NCBI GenBank assembly: GCA_030374805.1
Contig: JARGSG010000085.1
Span: 62,001-126,000 of the forward strand
Direction: 5' to 3'
Origin: Gracilaria gracilis
Taxonomy: Eukaryota; Rhodophyta; Florideophyceae; Gracilariales; Gracilariaceae
Length of the DNA: 64,000 nucleotides
The notes under the pieces are model-generated. The model was not told the origin of the DNA and did not search any database. It saw nothing but the letters and a program-made list of their open reading frames with translations. A program made the position numbers and the translations under genes. Below are positions 1-13,399 of the stretch, piece by piece (positions within the stretch are counted from its first letter, which is position 1; each line of letters starts with the position of its first letter).

Positions 1-1611
1 TAATCTTTTTCTGATCGCAATGAGTGCAGTTTTATCTCCTCTTTTCGTCCATGCGTCAAAGTTCTGGTACTCCAAAAGTGCAATAACGAGTTTTTTAAGT
101 GAATCCACACACTATTGTTGATAATCGTATGAAAACGTCATATTTTTGCACTGGAATTCTCGTCCAATGTGACGAGTTTCGTCGACTGAAGAGTCTATGT
201 TTGGAAACTTTTTGGTTTACAAAGTGCCTAATGCTCTCGAACAAGAACTACATCTGGACACATTGCTCGAATCCTTCATTGGTATTGATGAGGGACAAAG
301 AGAAATTATGCTATCGTATAAGTCGGATAGCTCTTTTCAATCCTTACCCCAGTGAATCCTACTTCTTCTACAACTGGTATGCTGCAAGGCGCAGGCAGTG
401 GTGCACGTAACGATCTTGTTTTAGCGCGCCAGCTAGAATCCGAAGCACGACCACTTCGTTCGTGAATTCAGCTTGTCAGTCGGGTATTGCTGTGCTGGTT
501 AATCCGAAAATCACAATTGCAACAGAGATTTTGCGCTCCAATTTCTCTACTAGTGTGCACTACATCCATCATGGTAGAACACCTAGGTACAGAGAGGGAG
601 ATGTTAATTCAAGGTTAAACGATGGTATTGGTAATTTGCAAGATAATGAAGGTATTTCTGATCGAGACAATTCCCACCATGCAGGCAGTTAGAATCTCTT
701 AGAAGGTACATTAATGAGTCCGAACCGAAGACGCACAGCAAGAGTTACTCTGATGCAATTTGTGAAATTGCTTTAACATATCCATCTCCTGGGTCGTCGA
801 GCTGCGCTCTTGCTTGTTTCCAAAATTCTTCCCTTGAAGGCCACCCAAAATTGGTAGCTTATGCCTGTATTCTCTTAAACTGCGGCCGAGCAACATTAAA
901 AGTTTGGATTCATTGCGCCCGTTACAACCGTTCACACGGTTGTTATTACATTTTCGGCTGTTGACACTCCAAGCTTTGCGCCTCCTTTTCCGCTCTACGA
1001 TATTTTTTATGAATCATTTCTTTAGTCTCAAGCCCACCCCAAGTTTAGTAGAATACCTACACGCTTCCAAGACGAACGGCTTCGTGTTTGTTTGGGCTTT
1101 TACTTCAAGAATTGCTACGACTTACGTACTTCCCATCCGTGGTGTTCACCATGACACGGTCACAGTCTTTGATGAAAAATAGCACTATCACTTCCATCCC
1201 AATTTCAATGGTTTCCGATTTGGTGACACTGCCCTTTTGCCGTATGCCCCTTCGCACCGGGGTCGCATTGATCCACAGTAAACGTAGTATTCTTGGGGAC
1301 GCCCATTTGACATGCCATTTCCTTTCTTTTAGACGACGCATATCTTATTCTTACTATATCTGGGCACCAACGTACTCTTCTAAATATGAACTCGGTTTTG
1401 TTGTCTTCAATACTCTTTGATTCGGGACTTCGTTTTAAAATTATGCATTTAACCCACCTGTGTCTTCCTACCCATATTAAAAGTCGACAAAATCTCTGTT
1501 TCCTTCATTCCTTCTAAGAAAATATGTTACTTTCGAATCTAAATATGGATACCTAAGCTAAAAAAGTTCAAGCAAAGCTACCGCCTTAGTCATCCTGCTT
1601 TTTCAAAACAT
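1..1611. other. No recognisable gene; degenerate spacer
   Basis: Only short reading frames occur on both strands and none shows a domain I recognise. The stretch directly precedes a Harbinger transposase remnant and probably includes its decayed upstream part, but I could not align it to anything. Confidence 0.4.
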
Positions 1612-2330
1612 TTGGGACTTTTAACACCCCTTCTTACGGGGAACAAAGAAATAGGTTGCCGGTCGGGCCGTCTGAATATTACATCAGAGATTCGTTTCCC
1701 CATGACGTTGAGTATTCCGAGGAGCAGTGATGTTTCTGAGGTGCAACAGCTTTTTCGCACGCATGAATTGAGTGTCTACTACATGTTCAACGAAACCTCG
1801 AAGGTCTTAAACCATGTCCTCAAAATGCCAGAAATCCCGAAGAACTTCGATAGTTTGCATAGTCTTTCGTGCGGATTCAAACCCTCACGTAAGAATTCTA
1901 CCGTATTGAATGCTTGTACTAGAGCGATTGACGGATTAAGAATCGATATAAAGAAACCAGGTAAGAACACCGCATATTATTGCTGTCGTAAAGATTTTTC
2001 TGCTACATCAGTCCAATGGGTGGCATATGGTTCTTTTTGTTCCTGTGTATTCTTTTTGGAACGTTGTGTCGGTCAAACTCACGAACCGATAGCGTCTGCA
2101 ACGACTAAATTGAGCACTTTTTTGAATGAAAGGGGTCTACCGGCCAAAATTTGGATTTTGGAAGACGAGGCGTGCATGTGCTCGACTACAACAGCCTTAA
2201 TACTCCCATACATGCATCACAGATCCGGGTACGGTGGGAAGATGCATTCAAGTTTATATCTCTTTGACGCGTATTAACTTTGAGCAGGATTTGGGTATGT
2301 TGGTGGCAAGATGAAGGATATTAAAGAAAA
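1612..2330 (+). mobile_element. PIF/Harbinger-like transposase remnant (DDE_Tnp_4 type)
   Basis: A frame of about 220 codons reads like the core of a Harbinger transposase, the nuclease that cuts and pastes PIF/Harbinger DNA transposons. The first part resembles the helical region ahead of the catalytic core. It is followed by ACTRAIDGLRIDIKKPGK, which matches the family's first Asp segment (typically ALDG...IKKP), then the YYCCRKDF segment, then GQTHEP where the family usually has a GSTHDS-like motif, and finally LEDEACMC where the family has a GDEAY-like motif. The second catalytic position is therefore Glu instead of Asp, and the frame stops soon afterwards. There is no accompanying Myb-like partner gene and I could not define terminal inverted repeats, so this is a dead fragment. 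The frame opens without a clear ATG. Confidence 0.6.
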
Positions 2331-5300
2331 ACCTCGAGTACTCTGTCACTAAGAGCATCGAGATCGTGTGAATATGTATATAAAGTTGCACGACTTTTGT
2401 ATCAATGAAGACACCTTAAATTTTGAAGTGTATAGGGCGGCGGATTCTTCGAGTTTGGTGTGGATATTAGAAACATGTACCGTACTACTACGGAAATTAT
2501 AAAAAATGCCATTGCCCAAAATGCGGATCAGGCTTTAAATTGTATTTCATAAAAGTCCGAGTTGAAGCGCAGTATGCTTGTACAAATTATCAAGAATCTC
2601 AATAAAAAGGCGCCCATCGTTGCTGATAGTGTCAAATGTTCAATATAATGTTAAACCTCTCAGGTTTAAAAGTTCGGAATATCACCATTTTTTTATGTGT
2701 AACCCCAAACAAGCCGTACACAATCCACTACCGCTCATTTCTGTTTCGTGTACCGAACGGTCACGTGCGTTATAGGTTTCTTTCCGTTCGATACGGGGTG
2801 GGCTTTGTTAAAGAATTTTGTGGTAGACACCACAGAAGTTTTGCTTCAGAGTCAGGGGTATGCCTTTACTCCTTGGCTTAAACATGAGCTTTGTGACCTT
2901 CTTAAATCGCTGCTTTTTTCCACTCCTGTGTATGCAACTCTGGAAATCATTGTAACCAGCGATGCAGCGCTATTGAGCTTTTCCGACGACACGACGTTCA
3001 GAACCAATGTTCGGCGCCTTGGCAAACGCGTAAGGGAAGCAACCAATCCCTCAATCCCGATTTCAATGTGACAACAGAACCATCGATGTCTAAAAAGTTT
3101 GTTTCTCTGCTCCCATTTTAATACACACCCACCTGGTTGACGTCCGGTCTCAACGTCATTATCTGCACCATATTTTTTATTTCAGATCGACCAAACCTTG
3201 CAGCAAACTGAAAATGTTACTGACGAACTAGATATTCCGAGTTATAAAAGCAACTGGTCCACCCCATTCTGCGCACGCAGTTGGCTACAGGGAGGCTTGC
3301 AATTTCGCCGTTCAGGTCTATGAGCCCTCCTGCGAAAATGGGCGGTTGAGCTTGATTGCCGCTGTGAAACAGAATGGTTTGGTACTGCACCACGGGCTCT
3401 CGCCCATCCTGCTATTGGATATAAAACCGGAGTCGAGACGTCACCAGCAATATTGGCATGCTCTCATTCAAGCCTGATTAATCGGCTCACAAATCGCAAG
3501 AGCTCATGGACAGGTTGTACAAAACCTGCTCATCTGACCGGACCCCTTTTCACCATTTGCTGAACAATCGCGGCTATAGGCTTCACTATGACTGTCCCAT
3601 GTGGAGAAGAAATAACGGATTTGGGGTTCCAGACCTATTTACAGACCTTTGAGATCCTATTTGGTCGTGCAAAATTACAGGGTTACTCACTAGCGATCTA
3701 TATATACTGCAGCCCGTGCAGTTCTCGTTTCAGTCATGTGAGAGCGATTCGAAGAGAAATTGGAAGGCATTAGCTGAAGTTAATGATGGCATAGGACTCC
3801 GTCAAGTCCTACGCATCCAAGCGATTTCGTGCAAAATTGAATTGGAATGCAACTGTAAACAATATCACGGAAGGGATCGTTTCCAAAACAGTGGCTTTTC
3901 TGTGGCAAATTGTGGAACTTTGGATTAAAACCAAGCTTCAGAACCATAAATTGTTGGAAGAGAAGCTGGCCGAAGCACAGGATGAGCTTCGAACCAAGGC
4001 TGCAGACGCAGTGTGCGGCAGCTCCCTTGGAGTGTCTCGGCAACTGATTAGAAGTATTTGGAGTCTCAGCAGATTATTTATCCTATATGAACATTCGGAC
4101 AAGAACTGAATTAAACGTTACTCTTGTAGTGTGCTGCCGTTTGTGGGACTCATTGAATCAAGGTTGTCGATTTTTCGGGAAGGCGTTCTCATGTGCTTTC
4201 TATTGAACCACATACACCATCATACGCTTCACATGAACGCCTTTTTTCGTGTGTTCCCAGCCCAAGTAAGAAGCGAGTAGGGCTCTCTGGAAGAACTTGA
4301 ACACGTGCGGAGAGATCTCAGTCATTCAGAGAATGCTTAACGATCGCTGGTGCTCTGCCGAGCATTTTGATTTCGGATAAGGCGTCTTTTGCGCCAGCCT
4401 TTATTTTGGAGTTGAAGGAAGCATCATTTGGTTTTCATTGTTCTCATGGAGGCGTATGTATTCAATAGAGCACAAATAAGCCGAGGAGAGAAAGAGAATC
4501 TTGGGCACGTGACTCGGATTGCCGAAGTAAAGAAAGATTTTAGCTACACAGCGTCACCGACCGTAAGGGATTTAGAAAGACAGTTGATAGGGGACGAATT
4601 ATATGTGACACCTCGTTCTTACAATTCAGAGTATAAAGACGCTACTCTTGCTGATGACGGGGGACACAGGCGAGAAGATGAATACATGACCTGCCTTACG
4701 GTGGCGTCCGTTGACCTATCGTTGTCTATGACGTCGCATGTGGTAGGTACTGAAGTATAGGGCTCCCAAACTGCACTCAAATCTCCATCGAAACCCGAAA
4801 CAGCAACGTCGAGTAGTGTTGCGGGAAACTCCAGAGTCTGCCGTGATACTATAGAAAGTAAAAACTCTCAGGCAGAAACCCGCAGAGGAGATTCTCGCCA
4901 ATTAGAAGGCGTGTCAAGTTCTAAAGAAGACTATGATGGAGGAGGAAAGCACCGTGATGCTGCAAAAGTTTCGCTTGTGGTTCCTTGGCTCGTGGTGACC
5001 ATGGAAACCTGGTGAACACGAGAGAATTGCTTGCCCAAATACTGGCGAGCGAGTTAGGGAAATGAAAATCGGCCGCTTAGTTTTAGGATGTTTTGAAGTT
5101 TAAAAAATAGTAGTGTAACTTGCAAAATGACCGATAAGAAGCTTTGAATAGGTACCGCTGTGTGTTCAAAATCTCTTGAGAATGTAGAAAAAGCAATGAA
5201 ACTTCTTTCGAGCCTGTGGAAGAAAAATACTTAGTACATGCAAGCAATACTACCACATTAACACATAATCTGGAACCCTCAGGTGCAAGAAAGAGTGTGG

Positions 5301-6620
5301 AGTAGTGTAGCTCTATCGCTCCATGTGAATAGGGAGATTGTTAAATTCTCTACCCCCCAATGATTAACAATTCGTGCATGAAATGGCTTTTATGAAGACC
5401 ATGTAAGAAACAGAGTTCTTTGATCATCTGACAAAGACCCCAAATATTCATCTGCTGAAACGTTTCTTCGCCATCTACCCACCAGGAGCAGAAAATCACG
5501 TGTATCAAACACTATAAACAACATTTTAACCCAGACCAGGTGTCAGGCACTATCAAGAAACTCCACCTCACCGTTTCTGTTGGTGTACACCCAGCCCCAA
5601 AAATTGGGGATTCCACCATTATGGAGGAAGTATCACATGTGGAATTCCAAAGCGTTGTTCGATCCCAGTCTAGTGCCGTAAGCAAACATTTCCTAAATCA
5701 CCAATACTCTAGACTCTGATGCGTTTCTTATGAACGAGAATCGTGCTGACCCGGAACTGAACGCGTCTCGCACCGAAGATCGTGGCATCTTAAAGTTTTG
5801 TTATCGTTTGCTGCCACTTTTGCAACAGCACAGGTTGGGCGTACCACACATTAATATTTTCTTCATAGCAGTTAGGTATCTTGGGATACCGTTGTACGGG
5901 TTGCCTATGATGCAGGCGTGGCGGTGCAGTAGAACGCTCTGAACCAATTGAAGCTGCAGGAGGTGCTATATTCTTATGAAACAACGCAGCAATTTTTGAA
6001 CAGGACGTCCCCAAGAAACCTTTCACTATTTGAAGCCGGCTTGGGGCATGATCTCGAATGCGGCGACGCATCCAGTCCTGAACAAAGCAGCGGTACCGAT
6101 GGAGTTACATATCTAGATCAAATTCATGAATATTTGAACCGACCGAGATATTTTGGGAACTCTGATCATTTCATGAGAATAGTAAGGCAAGTTCGTGTTC
6201 GCCGTATAATTTGTAGAGCAGAGCCGTCTGAAGAAAAATTTCCAAGAGGCACATATTGAAGTATCTGAGATGCACTTATCCGAAGATACGTTCGGGAACG
6301 ACTCGGTACGTGTCAAGGGAGGGGAGAAGGCCCGTAGCTGTTACTGACTGACTGTTGGAAAAAATAGTACAAATACAACTAACTGACAAACGACTTCATA
6401 AGTTTGTTAGTCATTAGTCATTTTTGATGGGCACACATGATACAATGTATACCTGTCAATCCGAGAGCCCGAAACTTCAAACCATGCTCATGTGTTGCCA
6501 GATAGCACCTTCGCCCCGGTGACTGCGAGTGATCTATATAAATCATTGGCTCCCTCTCATCACGTGAGAAACGAGTACTTTATACACAATGACGTCTAAT
6601 ACAAAGCAATCTACTCCGAC
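2331..6620. other. Degenerate spacer, no recognisable gene
   Basis: Several frames of 60 to 110 codons occur on both strands, for example near 2748-3071, 3837-4109, 4428-4760 and 5948-6259. None has a recognisable domain, and stops interrupt every longer stretch. Given its neighbours this is probably old transposon sequence, but I cannot assign it to a family. Confidence 0.4.
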
Positions 6621-6639
6621 TAACACCATTACAATAGGT

Positions 6640-8740
6640 TAAAGCATTGCCAAGCAACAGCAAAATCAAAGAAAACGAAGAGGATAAGAATTTGGTAGAG
6701 AAAGAAGCACTAGGACTTCCATTTAGAGCACTATTGCCACAACAATCATATCTGGGACGAAAACCTTACATTTATCTGCAATGTATGTCAAATGCTTCGA
6801 TGTATTAACAAATCGTATTCCAGCAGCAACATAGTGTTGCACTACAAAACATGTAACAACATAGTTTACAAGTATCTCATGAAGTGTGAGAAAGCTAACT
6901 AATCAGGGAAAGATTTACCAGTAGTAGTATTAAAAGCCATACAAAATTATCTTCTTTTAAATGCTGCCAGAGATATTGCTACCATTTTCTCTAATCATTC
7001 TCAACGAAAGCAAGACGCACATCTTCGTTCCCTTACTGTACCTCCCAAAATAAACCAGTCTATTGGATTGATTCTTTATGCTTGGTACACAGATATCCAT
7101 CTTTCAAGGATTGAAAAGGCGATCTTAGAAGGCGTATTCGATCTGTTTGGAGGTAGACTACAACTTGAAAGCAGATTCTGTCTTAAAGAAAACTTACTGC
7201 GTATGTATAAGGCTGTATGTACTGTTCTGCGCTAAAGGGTTAAAGAAGCAAAAACAGGTTCCATTACGTTCGATAGTTGGAGTACTGCTTTACAAACTCC
7301 AATAATGGGTATCACTCAGCATTTGGTATATCACAATTGGAGACTGTGTTGCGTGACTTTCGCTACATTGAATATATATACACTGCCTAAGCGTTTATAG
7401 CAATTCCGAGCTACAATACAAGAAATAGTGGCTTCTAACTTGGTGGTTTGTTCAGAAGATATTGTTGTACCTACCGTTAGGTGTCACTGTGAGCTGGCTA
7501 CAGCGAAGGCTTTGGATTATTCTATGAACTATAATGGTTCTACACGCTGTGTTGTTCACCTATTGGTATTGGTCGTTAATGATGCATTCAGAGAAGGTAC
7601 TGTATGACAAATATACATGGATTATGTTAACCAAGAAACAAAATACTTTAATTACCATTCAAAGGCGAAGATATGGCTGAGAAAGAAACACTTTGACACT
7701 GGGATTACCAATGATCGTCTCCGAAAGCTCCATCATGACATGCCAACCAGGTGGCATTCTAAGTTGGGAACAATGGTTGCCTATCTGTTCAGATCAGCCA
7801 ACATTTCTGCCGTAGCAGATGAATTTGATATATTTCTTTCGGATTTTTTCTTACTATCAGAGAAACAACTCAATGGGTTGGCGAAAAGAATTAAAATCGT
7901 GCAGGAGGTACGTCGCGTGGCCTAGCAGCTTGAAGCTGACAGACATTTTTCACTCTCACGTGCACCCCGCTTTCTACATGATCTGTATGAGATGTTGCTG
8001 ATCATGACCGGATTTATGGCTGAAAATGCACGCAATTACTTTGACCCACCTTATTGTGCTTTGAACCGTTCATGAGTGGCGAAAAAGATGTACTTGCTTT
8101 GCCTCCCCTCAACGGCATAGCAACTGCCGATGTCGCACGTGACTCTGCCAGAAAAATTCTTCTCGTGAAGGTTGCCTCCTGCGACCTCTGTCAGTGTAGT
8201 CGTTTGGGTGTGGGGGACAGAATTCGAAATATTTGGACAACTCCAAGCGTTTTTGATGGCTTCAATAACGATATCAATCGGCTATCTTATGAGCAATAAG
8301 AAGGGAAAGTATGCAACTTGACACCTGGATGCCGGCGCAGTCCACTGTTTCACCTGGCTGCGCTGCTCGATTACAATGAATGCGAGTTAGAATTTGTGGA
8401 GATGTTTCGGTCGCGAACCGATTTCTATATTCGGATTTTGTATGTTGCTTTGGTGAAGAAGTTCTAAAACTGGACGATTCTGCAGAAGTTCCCGCTGCGT
8501 CGTTGATTGTCGTGTTCGAAATTTTTCACAGAGGAATGTGCCGAACGCTTCGTAAGGAAGTACGGAAGCCTACGGACTACGTATTAGAATACTGTAAGAA
8601 GGTTAACAACGAAACGGCTTTTGTAATTCTCAAGCCGTCTCATCTTGTCGCTCGTGCTTTTCTGGCCGCAGAAGCCTCGTCGGCGGCCGCGGAACGTTCT
8701 TTTAGCGATCTCGGCCGTCTTGACCGGTTATAGTATCAAT
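6640..8740 (+). mobile_element. hAT-family transposase remnant
   Basis: A chain of broken plus-strand frames gives the landmarks of a hAT transposase in the right order. Around 6760-6890 a CxxC...H-containing stretch resembles a BED zinc finger. Around 7260-7370 comes the SITFDSWST segment with the catalytic Asp, followed by a GITQHLVYHNWRL stretch typical of the family. Around 7540-7590 there is a CVVHLLVLVVNDAF segment, and around 7735-7770 the MPTRWHSKLGTM motif. Around 8660-8730 the C-terminal dimerisation motif SSAAAERSFSDLGRL is clear. Several stops and frame changes separate these blocks (one between 7230 and 7240, others after 7390, 7600 and 7920), so the copy is dead. I could not find terminal repeats or an 8-bp duplication around it. 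It may be a relative of the autonomous partner of the short hAT element at 39.7 kb, but the ends do not show this. Confidence 0.75.
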
Positions 8741-9485
8741 ATCTTTCGTATAGTACTATTGAAATCCATGGAACAGTTCGTGTTCTTTTTGGAAATGAAT
8801 TTCAATCCTCGGGAGATTTTCAAAAAGGTTTGAAGCATCCCCTAGATCAATCGCTTAAGCTAGTACTTCGTTCTATCGCAAGCAGGGTTAAAAATGGTTA
8901 CCGTGACTAAAGAAGTGACTGACAGACCATTCATTGTTGTGAAAAATGTCTTTGGATCGTTCAGTTCAGGTCATCACATACATGGGTCTGTATTTTACAA
9001 AAAAAGTAGGGTCCATGCTCCAGAAAAATGGCGTACAAGGCGAAAAATGCAAAATGCTTGTTTTTTGCCTTTCTAGTCCACGAGGTGCGAGAGTGAAGCG
9101 GAACCCTTTCTGATACTGCTGCTTCCGTGCTTTGAAGCCCGGAGGAGGGCGCTTGGCGAGCGACGTGCGTCTCAAGCGAGACGGAGACCGGCGGATGTGG
9201 TTGCTTGAACGAATTGTTGGCTTTACGATTTTTGTTTTCCTTTGGAGCGGAAAGAAAGCAATCAAAAAGCACAATAACTGTCAAAGCTCGGTGCTTCACA
9301 CTCGAATTACTTGGTCACCTGTCCACCCTTTCCCAGACACGTCTTGAAGTTGAGCAACAGAGCTTAAGATATGTAAAGAAGCGCAATCGGAAAACGACGC
9401 AGGCTGAAGAGACGAGGAAGTTCATTACAAACCAAGATCTGTTTCAAGTCCTTGTATTTTTAATCTACAGAAGGTCGTAGAGCAT

Positions 9486-10126
9486 TCATTGAGGAATTAT
9501 ATATTCAAGCTGATCACTTGAAACAAAGAGCCTCTCGAAGGCTATCTGCAACCATGTGCGTAAAATGTAGGCCGGATCTACATAAACGTAATGCTAGAGG
9601 CCATTTATAATCATGAAACTTTGCATGATCGGCTCTGTTCCACTTCTTCTCAACAGCGTCAGATCGTGTATGATCCCTACTATCGTTCCAAAAATATGGA
9701 AAATAAGACCATCCAGCGTTGAAATTGTCCGATACTTTAGTCAGTGCTTGCGAATATGACCAGAGTAGCAAGCTCTTTGATTGCGTTTTTCTCCACCCAG
9801 ATTGAACCTCACTACTTTGTACAATAAATAAAGCCCCTAAACCTTTTCACTGGAACACCGCGATTACGTAGAGCTTCAGCATACATTGCGCTTTGTTCGG
9901 TGAGGAGTTCATGTTCCAGTTCTCTAATTAGTCTACCCTTCGACTGTACAAAGCGCTTTAACGCTTCCCGAAGGACTTCACTTATATGCCTATACCTCAT
10001 TTCAAACATTGGTTCCAGGTCGTGCCATGTGTATGCTAAGGCTAAGCACTTGAAAATAATGCAGAATGCAGTAATATAGTCACATCTAAATCGTTTTCTT
10101 ACAGTTCGGTTTATTTTCCAGTTCAT
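9486..10126 (-). mobile_element. PIF/Harbinger-like transposase remnant, minus strand
   Basis: Read on the minus strand from 10126 downward, the first frame contains the pre-catalytic region and ends with GVPVKRFRGFIYCTK, matching the first catalytic segment of HARBI1-like transposases (typically GAPLDNCWGFIDGT). The catalytic Asp-Gly is replaced by Tyr-Cys. Further along, in another frame at about 9486-9590, the stretch YVDPAYILRTWLQIAF matches the family's YGDPAYPL segment with the third acidic residue. At least one frameshift and stops separate the two blocks. The sequence differs from the remnants at 1.6 kb and 15 kb, so the window holds at least three distinct Harbinger lineages. Confidence 0.6.
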
Positions 10127-10130
10127 AACA

Positions 10131-10718
10131 CCAGCTACTCTGCGGATATCATTGCGACGAAATCAAAAAACCATGTAGACATTGCTCATCAAAAAACAAG
10201 TTCAAGTTAAAATGGTTTGCTGAATGAACCAAAGTCTTGTTTCCAAGCTTTTCACATCATCTCGTGCGCTTTGAACTTCATTCCACAAATGGAGCATCAG
10301 TAGAAGATCTGTGTCATCATTAACAACAATTTCAAAACGTTTGAGTTGTCGACGATGACGAGCATGCACGCGCCCAATTGAATACTCATCTTGACAAAGC
10401 ATGAGATGGTTATCGTAGGTACTAGTACGCGATCCTGACCTTTCCAGTTCGACACTCTTCGAAATGCGAGGCTACGCGATTGCCACCGCGTGAAGTGCAG
10501 TTCACAAATGTGTTTGGATCCATTTGGAAGACCCACTATGAAGAATTCAGGGAGCAAAAGTTTTACACATGGTTGTAGAGCGTACACTCATCTGCTTTCA
10601 TTGGACCAAGTGGCAAATTATTGAAACTTAGACAACGCAAACAATCTTACCGCTCGTTTCAAGAACGCTTTTCGGCTCCAAAAATAACTCTGGTGTTTTT
10701 CAGAGATACAGCTCAATC
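10131..10718. other. Spacer with unassigned minus-strand frames
   Basis: Two overlapping minus-strand frames (10202-10402 and 10297-10587) have no domain I recognise. They lie upstream of the Harbinger remnant on the same strand and could be its N-terminal extension, but I see no motif to support that. Confidence 0.3.
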
Positions 10719-12640
10719 TTGTGCTTCAATCGTGGTTCACAGACTGAACCGCAGACAAGAGAGCACGACACTAGTTCTAGTTGTGCAGCTCCGTCGCTAC
10801 AGGCACTTCTCCAGCCTTTGATGGAAACTCAGAATCTGCTGTGCAATGTTAAAGAGCCCCAAGAAGCAGATTTGAAGAACGATTCACCAAACACTCCGAC
10901 TGCGAACAATGAGGAAGGCTCGGGTGAGAAAGGACGTACGACTATGGAAAGTTCATCAACACGCACAGCAAACGAGGAACAATCAAATAGCGAAGGTCTG
11001 AACGCGAATCAATTAGAGTACGTAAGACAGCACTACAATACATTTATGCGTCGATGTACCTGTCAGACAAAATGTGGCGTTGATGGTAATCAGGAGCTCT
11101 CTTTTCTTTCGCGCAGTTATCCGAGTGCGAAATGATCCAAATTGTTCGGTGCATGCTTTTGGCACAAAGCGCGCCGGCAGACTGCCCCAATGCGCTGATG
11201 GTATCTAATGCTCAGTACTTGCAGGTAAGGAAGCTAGTTCGACGCACACCAACCGTTATGAGCACAATGACTACGCGATACGCGATCAGGGGAGTATGCT
11301 TATGTTCTAACGCATTCTCGGCAACTGTAAAGTTTAATCCCATGTCAATTTCTTAGTCAGCAATCGTGTATCGGATACGGCGAACTTCGAGATACATCAA
11401 AAAAGGGGAACAAATCGCCGCAAAGGCAGGTTGACGGTTCAATCCTTGGTCACTCTCATGTTTTTGCAGCGATATACTGAACTACACGCTATGGCTTGCC
11501 CGTGAGGGAGTGAATCTCGAGAAAAAGAGAAGTGCTTGTTAAGCTGCTACCGAGTAGTGCGACGATATCGAGTGTTCATCAATGTTACACCGAGCAATGG
11601 AAGGATGTAATTGATGGAAATTGGCAAGACTGTATCTGCAATCAGCAGACACCCGAAACACCACTCGCAAAAAATTCGTCTCGAAAAGAATCGGCACGGT
11701 GTATGACGACCATTCAAACCATAAAATTCGGAACTAGTTTCTGTCACAGATGCACAACCCTCCTAAACTAAGCATTTGTCGAGACGAATATGATTACGAA
11801 GCAGGCTCTTCTGGATGCAAGGGAGAAGCACCGCCATGAAGTCGCAGAACAGTTTAAGTATTACAAATATCAACAAGCGAAAGTGGTGAAAAGCGTCACT
11901 TTCTTATACATCGTCTTTGATTTTGCAGAGCAGGTACTTCTTCCCCACCTCTTAGGACTGCCTGAAGGGCATTGGTCAGGTAATAAGACGGCAAATGATG
12001 TAGGTTCTACGCTGCATTACAAAATCGAGAAGTACAAAGCAGCACATAATGGGATAATAGATATTGAGGTACATGCTGACAATTTTAGCGGTCAGTAAAA
12101 ACCGCTTTATTTTATTTAATCTGGCGTTGAGAGCTATATTGGGCTTTGAGAAGAGAAAACGGCTTAATTTCTTGGTGGCAGGTCAAACAAAGAACATTTG
12201 TGACGGATCTTTCGGTTTAGGTAAACGCAGATTTAAATAGCGCTTTGCTCTAAGTCTCCGTCATATGATGCACTTGATTTATTCTAGTTCCGACTCTAAT
12301 GAGTTGTTTATTCCACTGCTGTGGAATGGGTTGACTGGAAATCTATGTTTTGTGAATACTTCACTGTTTCTAGTAGGTTTAGGATTACGCGATACCATTG
12401 CTCTCATTTTCGAGCAGCGGAGCCTGGATTTATGCTTTTCAAGGAGCTATCTAACTGTCTTACGAGCGCGAAAGTGAAACTTGTAAAACGAAGAATGTCT
12501 GTGCAGACTGTTATGGCTACAGCTGCGTTGGGTTCTTTACGTGAGTTCTATTGTGCGACGGTTTCTCCTGCAGATGTACCCTCTGCGCAAGAAAGCAACA
12601 GAAGAAATTATCTATTGAATGGTGTGTTGTAGTGCTACTA
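10719..12640 (+). mobile_element. Degenerate DDE-like element with HADNxxGQ motif (DUF7869-like)
   Basis: Plus-strand fragments in changing frames resemble a large protein family found in repeat-derived loci of animals, oomycetes and other eukaryotes, which I believe is catalogued as DUF7869. The recognisable blocks are: a Cys-rich stretch with CTCQTKC at about 11058; a REKHRHEVAEQFKYY segment at about 11820; VFDFAEQVLLPHL at about 11916-11954, where relatives carry a FDYAQQV-like segment; HADNFSGQ at 12074-12097; and FLVAGQTKNICDGSFGLGKR at about 12168-12230, matching a conserved LVVGHTK...GLLKRRFR-like block. A further stretch at 12310-12480 follows the family's C-terminal part. Stops at about 12098 and 12238 and repeated frame changes show it is dead. 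The acidic residues in the FDFA and HADN segments suggest an RNase-H-fold transposase, but that is inference. Confidence 0.5.
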
Positions 12641-12871
12641 TCAGATGAATGATGAAGTAAATTCTTCGTACTTTGGCAATGGTTCGGATTGGAACGTTGG
12701 GAGTTGTGAATTGAGGCTGACGTATGTCTAGGTAGAGTTGGTCAGTTTTGACTCAGTAAACTGTGACTTGTAGCAGAGATCGAGAGCGAACACAATGGGT
12801 TTGAGGTCCGGAAGGTCTTAGGTGATTTACTTTGCCTGTTTCGTTACTTCCGTGTATTAGTCATAAAGAGT
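12641..12871. other. Spacer before the copia long-terminal-repeat fragment
   Basis: I see no gene here. The right end may contain more of the copia terminal repeat than the part I can align. Confidence 0.3.
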
Positions 12872-12960
12872 GACAAACATTACAGTAGCGGAACAGCAGA
12901 CACTTAAGCTTACGGCAAGCGAGCTCCAAGCAAAGACAAGGTAGTGACTCCCACTCACAG
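12872..12960 (+). repeat. Putative 5' LTR fragment of the copia element
   Basis: About 85-90 bases here are clearly similar to 22329-22419, with shared blocks such as CATTACAGTA, AACAGCAGA and GAGCTCCAAG in the same order. The two copies flank a degraded copia retrotransposon in direct orientation, as long terminal repeats would. I cannot fix the outer ends or a target-site duplication. Confidence 0.5.
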
Positions 12961-13399
12961 TTTATGGGCCCCACGCTTTCGTGTTCGTAAACACCAGCAC
13001 CCTAAAACGGAAAATCCCAACCCCCGCCTTTCAAGGGCTAAAAGACGGTAACCTCGTTGTATTCCACACATACTCAGTTTGCATCACCACGCAATACTCA
13101 ACGCCACCGGCAACCACATACCGCAAGAAAAAACCAACCATATCACCAACATAACAAACGACATCATGGACAACGAAAAACATCACGAAAACCAGAGCTC
13201 GACCGCTCCAACTACGCTCCTTGGTATCTCTCACTTTAGACATACGCAGCCACAATCAAAGCCACACAGCACCTAGAAGAAAACTCAATGCTCCAGTCGA
13301 TTCAGCAGCACTCTTAACGTTCAACAACAAGAAAAACAGCATCCTCGCAGCAATCCTGATACGCGTCGCATCCAAGGCATTAGCGGTTTTTAATTACTA

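Noticed and set aside
3300-3560. Possible Tc1-like DDE fragment (SLIAAVKQNGLVLHHG)
   Set aside because: Only one weak motif-like segment, no second or third catalytic block in any frame.
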